In this document: piece by piece, positions 8,639 to 15,747 of the stretch
Layout: each line of letters begins with the position of its first letter
How positions within the stretch are numbered: position 1 is the first letter of the stretch
From: CAXXOK01 sp035353615
GTDB lineage: Bacteria > Bacillota > Clostridia > Christensenellales > Aristaeellaceae
DNA: 64,000 nt
Direction of reading: 5' to 3'
NCBI GenBank assembly: GCA_035353615.1
Contig: DAOPZY010000014.1
Coordinates: 6,683 to 70,682 of the forward strand
Program-made: the position numbers and the translations under genes
The notes under the pieces: model-generated
Seen by the model: the letters and a program-made list of their open reading frames with translations, nothing else
Told to the model about the DNA's origin: nothing
Databases searched by the model: none

Positions 8639-9538
8639 ATGTCAGGCAATGGAGATACCGTGAAGGTGGTCAAACGAAGCAGACGCGACCGGGATTGGAC
8701 GCGATGGATGTCGCTGCCGGCGCTTATGCTGTTTTGCGCGTTTTTCGTTTACCCGCTCATACGGGGCGTTGGGATGAGCCTGACCGATTGGGATGGGATG
8801 GGCGAGGCGACGTTTGTGGGGTTGAGCAACTTCGAGCGGTTTTTTCAGGATGCGCGGGCCATGGGGGACATCCGCACAACGCTGATCTTCGCCGCGGGCA
8901 GCGCGATCCTGCTCAACCTGGTGGGGCTTTTCTACGCGCTGCTGATGGAAAAACCCTTTCACGGCAGAAGCGCGGCCCGCGTCATGATCTACCTGCCGGC
9001 GATCATCAGCCCGCTGATTATGGGTTACATCTGGTACTTTCTGTTACAGCCGGGGCGCGGGTTCCTGTACCACGCGATGGAACAGCTGGGCTCGTCGTTT
9101 CAGCTGGGCAATTGGATGAATGATTACCCCACCACCATGACGGTGCTGATCCTGGTCAATGTTTGGCAGTACGCGGGCATGACGATGATCATCTACCTTG
9201 CGGGCCTGCAGGGCATTTCCTCGGACCTGCGCGAAGCCGCCATGATCGACGGCGCGACCTCCTGGCAGCGTTTTACGCGCGTGACCCTGCCGCTTTTAAT
9301 GCCGGCGATCCGCATCAATGTGGTGACCAATATCATCGGCTCGCTGTCGGTGTTTGACGTGATTATGTCCCTTACGGAGGGCGGGCCGGGCTACGCGACC
9401 GAAAGCCTGAGCATTTACATTATGCGCATGTGCTACGGAAGCCGCACCGGCTATTCCACCGCCGTGGCCATGATCCTGTTTCTGATTATCCTTGTGCCGG
9501 TTCTGCTTTCCATGCGCCTGACGCGCACGAAGGATTAA
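8639..9538 (+). CDS. Sugar ABC transporter permease (MalF/UgpA type)
   Basis: 299 residues from ATG 8639, eight bases after AAAGGG; an earlier in-frame GTG at 8630 is possible. Six membrane segments are visible, the first at about 26-46. The cytoplasmic EAA loop, which docks the ATPase, reads EAAMIDGATSWQRFTRVTLP. Together with the next gene it forms the transmembrane channel. No ATPase gene accompanies them, so a shared MsmX/UgpC-like ATPase encoded elsewhere is expected, as in many Firmicutes. Confidence 0.93.
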   Translation: MSGNGDTVKVVKRSRRDRDWTRWMSLPALMLFCAFFVYPLIRGVGMSLTDWDGMGEATFVGLSNFERFFQDARAMGDIRTTLIFAAGSAILLNLVGLFYALLMEKPFHGRSAARVMIYLPAIISPLIMGYIWYFLLQPGRGFLYHAMEQLGSSFQLGNWMNDYPTTMTVLILVNVWQYAGMTMIIYLAGLQGISSDLREAAMIDGATSWQRFTRVTLPLLMPAIRINVVTNIIGSLSVFDVIMSLTEGGPGYATESLSIYIMRMCYGSRTGYSTAVAMILFLIILVPVLLSMRLTRTKD

Positions 9539-9550
9539 GGGGGTGCGACC

Positions 9551-10381
9551 GTGAAGGAAAACAAGGGTTTCAAGCTGGCGCGCATCCTTGTGCTCGCGCT
9601 GATCTGCCTGATGTGCGCTATCCCGTTTTACGTGCTGCTGGTTCTGTCCCTCAACGCGCCAAGCCGTGTGTTTTACGAGGGGAACCTGTTTGTGCCCACG
9701 TTTGCGTGGGGTAATTACGCCGACGCCTGGGCCAAAAGCAGAATTGGGACGGCCATGGTCAATTCCGCGGTGATTACCTTTGGCACGCTGGGGCTGACCA
9801 TACTGCTTGGCGGTATGGCGGGTTATGCCATCGCACGGCGGAACAACGCCTTTAACCGGGCGGTGTTTTCACTGTTGATCGGCTGCATGATGATCCCGGG
9901 CATCATCAACACCGTGCCGCTGTATACCCTGATGCGGGGGTTGGGGGCGATCAATACCCTGTGGGGCATGGTTCTGGTATGCTCCACGCTGTGCATGCCC
10001 TCGGCGGTGTTCATTTACACCACGTTTGTGAGGGCGTTGCCCCGCGAGCTGGACGAGGCGGCCGAGGTGGACGGCTGCACAGGCTTCAAGGCGTTTTGGA
10101 AGATCATTTTCCCGGTGCTCAAGCCAGCGACGGCCAGCTTTGTGATCCTGAACGGCTTTGGGGTATGGAACAATTACGCGCAGGCAGTGTTTTTTCTGCA
10201 ATCCAGGGAGAAGCAGAATATTCCGCAGGCCTTGTCGGTGTTTTTCCAGCAGTTTGGCGGCGCGAAATGGCACCTGATGAGCGCGACGGCGGTGATTGCG
10301 ATCATCCCCGTGGTGGTGATTTTTCTGGTGTTCCAGCGCCAGTTTATTGAGGGCCTGACGGAAGGAGCCGTGAAGGGATGA
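9551..10381 (+). CDS. Sugar ABC transporter permease (MalG/UgpE type)
   Basis: 276 residues from a GTG start, with AGGGGG 8 bases upstream and a 12-base gap to the previous permease. Six membrane segments are seen; the EAA loop reads ELDEAAEVDGCTGFKAFW. It is the second half of the permease heterodimer. The stop overlaps the ATG of the following glycosidase gene in ATGA, so the two are translationally coupled. Confidence 0.93.
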   Translation: MKENKGFKLARILVLALICLMCAIPFYVLLVLSLNAPSRVFYEGNLFVPTFAWGNYADAWAKSRIGTAMVNSAVITFGTLGLTILLGGMAGYAIARRNNAFNRAVFSLLIGCMMIPGIINTVPLYTLMRGLGAINTLWGMVLVCSTLCMPSAVFIYTTFVRALPRELDEAAEVDGCTGFKAFWKIIFPVLKPATASFVILNGFGVWNNYAQAVFFLQSREKQNIPQALSVFFQQFGGAKWHLMSATAVIAIIPVVVIFLVFQRQFIEGLTEGAVKG

Positions 10382-11985
10382 CGGAATTACTGACCCTGAA
10401 GGGCAAGTACCGGGCGGGGGAACCGGCGGAGCTGCTCCTGCGCCATACGGGAGAATCGGCAGACGCGGTGGAAGTGTCCGTGTGGCATTTGACGCGCGTG
10501 GTGTGCCGGCTTACCTTGCCGCTGACCGGCACGGAAACGCGGCTTACGTTGCCCGCGCCGGAACGGGAGGGAGCCTGCTACGGCGTGGAAGCGGCGCTTA
10601 CTCAAAATGGCAGGCGGGTTGCAATCGCGGCAAGCGCCGTAAACACCGGCAGCGCGGTCGTGCGGTATGGCTTTCTGTGCGATTTTTTACCGGAGGGGGA
10701 TGCGGACGTCGCTTCATTGGCGGCATACCACATCGACCATGTGCAATTTTACGATTGGTCCTGGCGGCACGATTCGCTGGTGTCCCCGACCGATGAATAT
10801 ACCGATATGATGGGAAAGCGGAACAGCCTGACGGCGATTCGGGCCAAAATTGACGCGTGCCACAGTCGGGGCATGCTTGCGATGGCCTACGGCGCGGTGT
10901 ACGCGGCAAGCAGGCCCTTTTATCAGGAGCATCCCGATTGGGGACTGTACGCGGGCAGCGGCCGACCGATGGTGTTTATCGACACCTTTTATTACATGGA
11001 TCTGGAAAGCCCATGGCGCAAACATCTGTTGAGCCAGTATGTGCAGGCGGTGGAACGCGTCGGTTTTGACGGCGTTCACATGGACACCTACGGCGAACCC
11101 AAGCGCGCGCTGAACGCGGCGGGGGAACCCCTGCGCCTGGAAGGCTCGCTGCGAACCCTGATTGGCGACGCCGACGCGGCCCTGCGCAAGGCCGGGCACA
11201 CGCCGCACCTGATTTTCAATAATGTGGGAGCATGGCCGGTGGAAGCGACGCGCGATCAACCGCAGGACGCGGTGTATATGGAGCTGTGGCCGCCAATGGA
11301 TCGCCTGCGCCATTTGCGGGATGCGGTTGAGCTGGCGCGGCCCGCCGGAAAGCCCGTGGTGCTGGCGGCATACCCCGTGCCGTTCCGCTGCGACACGCCA
11401 GAGCGGGCGCTGGCGGGCGAGCTGATCGCTTCGTTTGCCATTGCGCTGTGCGGCGCCACGCAACTGTTTTTGGGGGAAGCGAACGCGGTAACCACGCAGG
11501 GATATTACGCGGACTATACGCCCCTTGCGCCGTGGCAGGCGGTAAGCCTCAGGGCCTATCAGGATTTTTTTGTGCGGTATCAGGAGCTGCTGTTTGATCC
11601 GGAGCTTCGGGATGTGTCCCACACCCACTGCAAAGCGGACAACAGGGAATATGATTGCGACGCGCCCTACTCCGTTGATGGGGAAGCGGGCAAACTTTGG
11701 CTCACCTTCCGGGAGGCGGAGGATCGGCGGCTGATTGGGCTGATTAACCTTTGCGGTTGTGAAAACGACGGTTGGAACCTTGGCAAGGAAAAACCCATAG
11801 TAGCGGAGAACATCACAGTGCGGATTCTTCTGCTTGCGCCGGTGGAACGCGTATGGTATGCTACGCCGGACGATGGGGTTGGAACGCCGGTCGCGCTCCC
11901 CTGCGAATGCCGGGAAACCGGGCTGGGCACGGAGGCGACGGTGGTGATTCCCCGGCTGGAAATCTGCGGGCTTTTGTGGCTGTAA
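10378..11985 (+). CDS. Glycoside hydrolase family 66 protein (dextranase-like)
   Basis: 535 residues starting in an ATGA overlap with the permease. The family 66 core is recognisable: YGFLCDFLP, HVQFYDWSWRHD, the conserved FYQEHPDW region, the likely nucleophile D236 in GFDGVHMDTYG and the likely acid/base E302 in VYMELWPP. GH66 enzymes cut alpha-1,6-glucans or make cyclo-isomaltosaccharides. There is no signal peptide and the protein is shorter than secreted dextranases, so it probably acts in the cytoplasm on imported oligosaccharides. Exact specificity cannot be read from the sequence. Confidence 0.87.
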   Translation: MTELLTLKGKYRAGEPAELLLRHTGESADAVEVSVWHLTRVVCRLTLPLTGTETRLTLPAPEREGACYGVEAALTQNGRRVAIAASAVNTGSAVVRYGFLCDFLPEGDADVASLAAYHIDHVQFYDWSWRHDSLVSPTDEYTDMMGKRNSLTAIRAKIDACHSRGMLAMAYGAVYAASRPFYQEHPDWGLYAGSGRPMVFIDTFYYMDLESPWRKHLLSQYVQAVERVGFDGVHMDTYGEPKRALNAAGEPLRLEGSLRTLIGDADAALRKAGHTPHLIFNNVGAWPVEATRDQPQDAVYMELWPPMDRLRHLRDAVELARPAGKPVVLAAYPVPFRCDTPERALAGELIASFAIALCGATQLFLGEANAVTTQGYYADYTPLAPWQAVSLRAYQDFFVRYQELLFDPELRDVSHTHCKADNREYDCDAPYSVDGEAGKLWLTFREAEDRRLIGLINLCGCENDGWNLGKEKPIVAENITVRILLLAPVERVWYATPDDGVGTPVALPCECRETGLGTEATVVIPRLEICGLLWL

Positions 11986-12215
11986 AGACACGGAAACGCG
12001 CCGCGCTCGGAGGCAAAGTCCCAAAGTCCCGAACGTGAGGAGTATCCGCGTTTGCGGCAAGATGGTCAGGGTGGCGCTTGGCTTGCGCTTAAACCGCCAG
12101 TCCAATAACGGAAGCCGCAGAGCCGTTTACGCCAGCGCCGGAGCAGCCGCGCCCAGCGGGGAACACGCGGCGCGAAAGCGAAAGAGTTTCAACCATCAGG
12201 ATAGGAGAACGGCAT

Positions 12216-14000
12216 ATGGCGTATCAGGTTACCGGCAACGAAATGCTCTCCCTGCCAACCATCCGGGAAACGGACGGCGCGGCGGAAGGGGTCACTTTCC
12301 TGTATATGCAGTTAAAAGGGCTTTTGGAAATCCGGGGTGACGACGCGCTGGCGCGGCCATACCTGAGCGTTGGCGGTAAGCGCCAAACGCCGACGTTGCG
12401 CTGGATGCGCCTGCACTGCTGGGTGCCGGTCTGCGACGGTCAGGCGGAGGGAATCGCCGTGCGCTACACCTACCTGACCCCGACCCGCGAGCGCGCCTTC
12501 TGCCTGCGGGTGGAGGCGACCAACCGCACGGCGGTTGCGGCGGAAATCGCCCTTGGCGTGGAGGGCCGCTGGGACCGCACCCTGCACGAGATCAACGAAA
12601 CCTCGGAAATCAGCGAAGGCCGCGAGGTTGCGCTTTCCGGCTGGAACCAGATGTTTGTGTGGCAACAGCGCCCGGGCATGCCGCTGTTCGCGTTTGCGCC
12701 GTGCGTGGAGGATCATCAGCCGTTCAGCGAGATCGATCAGCACGCGGTATGGGCGACCGAAGGTTTTGGGTACGATATTCACCGGAACGCCCGGTTGCTA
12801 CCGGGCGAAACCGTTACGCTGGATGTGTTTTTTGGCGTGGGGTATGAAACGGTGGCCGCCGCGACCAGCGCCAAGGAACTGCTGCGGCAGGGCTTTCCCG
12901 CGCTGCTCGCCAAAACGGAGGCGTGGCTGGCTGCCCGGGAAAAGCATGTGGCCGACCCTGCGCTAGAAACTCTGCTGAATACCAACCTGTTCTTTGCGTT
13001 CTTCTACGCTTCCGGCCGCACGCTGGATACGGAGGAGCTGTGCCTGATGACTTCGCGCAGCCCCCGCTACTATGTGAGCGCCGCCTATTGGGATCGGGAT
13101 AGCCTGCTGTGGGCATTTCCGGCGATTCTGGCAACGGACGCTGCCTACGCGCGGGAGATCCTCCTGTATGTGTTTACGCGTCAGGCCCGCAATTTCGGCA
13201 CGCACAGCCGCTTTATTGACGGTACCCTGCTGGAGCCCGGCTTTGAACTGGACGAGCTGTGCGCGCCGGTGATCGCGCTCAGCCGATATGCGGAGGCGAC
13301 GGGGGACGCTGCTTTAGCGGAAAGGCCGGAGGTTGCGGACGCCCTGCGCGCTGTGCTTAACACGCTTGCCGACAAACGGCATGGGGAGGTTGAGCTGTAC
13401 GAAACCTTCTTGCAGCCCACGGACGATTTGCGCCGCTACCCTTATTTAACCTACGATAACGCACTGGTCTGCTTTACCTTCCGGGCTTTGGCCAAACTGC
13501 TGGGCAAGCCGGAGCTTGAGGCGCGGGCGCAGGCTGTGCGGGAGGCCGTCTACAGGCATTGCGTGAAGGAAGCCGACGGCAAACCCTTCTTTGCCTGGTC
13601 GGTGGATTTGCAGGGAGGCTACGACCTGTACGACGAGCCGCCGGGAAGCCTTCAACTATTGCCTTTCTACGGTTTCTGCGACGCTGGGGACGAGACGTGG
13701 ATCCATACGCTGGCGATGATCCGCGACAGCCGCTATGAGCTGTCCTTTGCCAACGAGCCAATCGCGGAAATTGGTTGCAAGCACGCGCCGCATCCGTGGG
13801 TGCTGTCCATCTGCAACAGCCTGCTGTGCGGGCACGCCGAAACGGCCCTTGCGCACCTGAAACTGACCCCCATGGATAACGGCGTAGCCTGTGAAAGCGT
13901 GCATGAAAGAACAGGCGCTTGCGTTACCGGAGAAGCGTTTGCGACCTGCGCGGGCTTCCTCGCGTATGCGCTTGGCAAAACCCTTGGCGTGATGTCGTGA
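12216..14000 (+). CDS. Predicted (alpha/alpha)6-barrel glycoside hydrolase
   Basis: 594 residues, no signal peptide; AGGAGA sits 7 bases upstream. The N-terminal ~230 residues look like a beta-sandwich of the type found before helical glycosidase barrels (YTYLTPTRERAFCLRVEATN). The rest resembles an (alpha/alpha)6 barrel with YWDRDSLLWAFPAI, a run of acidic residues (EPGFELDELCAP) and YPYLTYDNALVCF. The exact GH family is not recognised; GH15-like or GH125-like enzymes are the nearest type I can suggest. It follows the GH66 gene after 230 bases and probably finishes the breakdown of the same imported glucan. Confidence 0.65.
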   Translation: MAYQVTGNEMLSLPTIRETDGAAEGVTFLYMQLKGLLEIRGDDALARPYLSVGGKRQTPTLRWMRLHCWVPVCDGQAEGIAVRYTYLTPTRERAFCLRVEATNRTAVAAEIALGVEGRWDRTLHEINETSEISEGREVALSGWNQMFVWQQRPGMPLFAFAPCVEDHQPFSEIDQHAVWATEGFGYDIHRNARLLPGETVTLDVFFGVGYETVAAATSAKELLRQGFPALLAKTEAWLAAREKHVADPALETLLNTNLFFAFFYASGRTLDTEELCLMTSRSPRYYVSAAYWDRDSLLWAFPAILATDAAYAREILLYVFTRQARNFGTHSRFIDGTLLEPGFELDELCAPVIALSRYAEATGDAALAERPEVADALRAVLNTLADKRHGEVELYETFLQPTDDLRRYPYLTYDNALVCFTFRALAKLLGKPELEARAQAVREAVYRHCVKEADGKPFFAWSVDLQGGYDLYDEPPGSLQLLPFYGFCDAGDETWIHTLAMIRDSRYELSFANEPIAEIGCKHAPHPWVLSICNSLLCGHAETALAHLKLTPMDNGVACESVHERTGACVTGEAFATCAGFLAYALGKTLGVMS

Positions 14001-14104
14001 TTTGAGTTTCGTTTAAAAAGCAGGGTGATTTTAGAATAACGCGCCCACCGCCGGGTTAGCCAGTACCTCCGCGCGGACGAACCCTGGGCAAGGAAACGAA
14101 CCCA

Positions 14105-14215
14105 TGGAAGGGCGCAGAGGCGAAACGTCTGCCGGAGTTTGGCGCGGCCCCCAAGCCTGATGCCACCGCAGGGAAAGATCACAATCAACAAACCGCGCGT
14201 AGGGCCATGAGGCAA
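14105..14215 (+). repeat. Dispersed GC-rich stem-loop repeat, copy 2 (diverged)
   Basis: GGGCGCAGAGGCGAAACGTC then GCCGGAGTTTGGCGCGGCCC and CCCCAAGCC follow the same order as the copy at 20.9 kb. The whole 14001-14427 gap has no gene that I can see. Confidence 0.45.
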
Positions 14216-14245
14216 GGGGAACAACGCCCTGCGCGGCGGTGCAAA

Positions 14246-14288
14246 CAAACAAGACCCGGCTTCCGAATGGAAATGCCGGGTCCTGTTT
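14246..14288. terminator. Bidirectional terminator
   Basis: GACCCGGC (14253-14260) pairs with GCCGGGTC (14275-14282), flanked by AACA and TGTTT. It lies between the converging hydrolase gene and metal-binding protein gene. Confidence 0.65.
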
Positions 14289-14427
14289 ATTGCTGACTTT
14301 CGGTAGCGCGGCTCGCGCCGGTCAGAGGACCGCGCTGAGATTCGCGCTCGCAAGCGAAGCGCCGCCGCCACCGCGTCGGTCAGTCTGGCCGACCGTTCGC
14401 TGATGCCGCATCGGCTTGGATTTCGCT

Positions 14428-15375
14428 TCAGTTTAGCGCCGTTTTCAGTGTTTCCAGATTGGCGGTCATGAAATCCACCACGGTTTTACCCGCGGCAAAC
14501 TCATCCGCCGTCAGGTTGTGGCAGGCGTAGAAAATATGCGTTGGCACGCCCGTTTCCGCGCTGATCGCATCCGCGACCTGATGATTGGAAAGCTCCGGGT
14601 ACAGCACAACGGGAACGCCGTCCGCGCGGACTTTATCAATCAGGAAGGCGACAGTCTGCGCGCTTGGCTCGGTTTCGGAGGAGCAGCCCGGAAACGCGGC
14701 ATAGTATTGCAGGCCGTATTCGGCGGCGAAATAGCGCATGGCAAAACGGTCGCCGAAGATAAACTCCTTGCGTTTGGCGGTATTCACCACGTTGCGGAAA
14801 GCGGTATCCAACGCTTGCAGTTTGGCGATGTACGCGTCCGCGTTGGCGCGAAACGCCTCCGCGTGTTCCGCGTCCAAGCCGGACATGGCGGTGCACAGCG
14901 CGTTAACCATGGCGATCGCGTTCACCGGAGACGTCCATACATGCTCGTCCAGTTCGGGCGCGTCGGTTGCCCCCGAAGCGGTCGCCTGCCCATTTTCGGC
15001 CTGCATGCCCTCCACGGTTTCTTCCTCCACGGTGGGCACCATATCCATCAGGCGAAGCGAGGTCAGGTGGCTGTCGGGCATGGAAGCCAGAATATCCGTT
15101 ACCCACGCGTCGGATTCGCCACCCACATATATAAACAGGTCGGCGTTGCGTATGGCGATGATATCCTGCGGCGTTGGCTCGTAGGTGTGCGCTTCCGCGC
15201 CGGGCTTGAGCAGCATGGTCAGGCTGACCGCGCCGGTATCGCCCGCGATGGCGCGCACAAAATCATACTGCGGAAAAATGGTAGCGATCACCGTCAGCTT
15301 GCTTTCCGCCACGGCGGAACCGCCGATGGGGATCAACAGACATACGCAGAGCAGAGCGAGCAGTTTTTTAAGCAT
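14428..15375 (-). CDS. znuA: Zinc/manganese ABC transporter substrate-binding protein (ZnuA/TroA family)
   Basis: 315 residues from ATG 15375; AGGAGG lies 9 bases upstream. A signal peptide ends near SAVAES. Family marks are IFPQYDFVRAIAG, the metal-ligand His in EAHTYEPTPQD, a second His in LDEHVWTSP, and an acidic insert between them that replaces the usual His-rich loop. The third ligand position reads GDRFAMRYFAAEYGL, with Asp where many ZnuA proteins have His; this Asp form is common in clostridial members. No permease or ATPase gene is next to it. It probably captures Zn2+ (or Mn2+) outside the membrane. Confidence 0.9.
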   Translation of the reverse strand: MLKKLLALLCVCLLIPIGGSAVAESKLTVIATIFPQYDFVRAIAGDTGAVSLTMLLKPGAEAHTYEPTPQDIIAIRNADLFIYVGGESDAWVTDILASMPDSHLTSLRLMDMVPTVEEETVEGMQAENGQATASGATDAPELDEHVWTSPVNAIAMVNALCTAMSGLDAEHAEAFRANADAYIAKLQALDTAFRNVVNTAKRKEFIFGDRFAMRYFAAEYGLQYYAAFPGCSSETEPSAQTVAFLIDKVRADGVPVVLYPELSNHQVADAISAETGVPTHIFYACHNLTADEFAAGKTVVDFMTANLETLKTALN

Positions 15376-15534
15376 GGATTGCAACCTCCTAAAGTGTGGA
15401 TCGGCAGGCATTCGGGTGCGCCGCGCTCCCCGGCTTTTCGGGGAAGGGGCGGAAACGCAACGGAGAAACCCAACCATCCTTTGCCTTTGGTTTGGTCAAA
15501 CCGGGTTGCGGTTAAGCCAAATCAAATTAAAAAT

Positions 15535-15578
15535 GATTATCGATTTCAAATTATAATCCGTTTCACACGCATTGTCAA
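15535..15578 (-). promoter_or_regulatory. Consensus promoter and Fur/Zur-like operator of the metal-binding protein gene
   Basis: On the minus strand a perfect TTGACA (15578-15573), a 17-base spacer and a perfect TATAAT (15555-15550). An AT-rich imperfect palindrome, GATTAT (15535-15540) to ATAATC (15553-15558), covers the -10 and the likely start site. A Fur-family repressor such as Zur bound there would block transcription when metal is plentiful. Confidence 0.7.
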
Positions 15579-15648
15579 GACCGTTGCGCGAGCCGGGGCA
15601 CATAACGGAAAAATTCACCCTTCCCGTTGCAAACCCGCGCCAACCGCC

Positions 15649-15677
15649 TTTACACGGGCCGGAAAGTATGCTAGCAT
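15649..15677 (+). promoter_or_regulatory. Promoter of the sensor-MFS operon
   Basis: TTTACA (15649-15654), 17-base spacer, TAGCAT (15672-15677) with TG one base before it. The leader to the ATG at 15748 is about 65 bases. Confidence 0.6.
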
Positions 15678-15747
15678 AACAAAAAGACAGGATACCGGCC
15701 GAACCTTTGCCCCCGTTCCTTGATAAACCGCACAGGGAGGGAACCGG

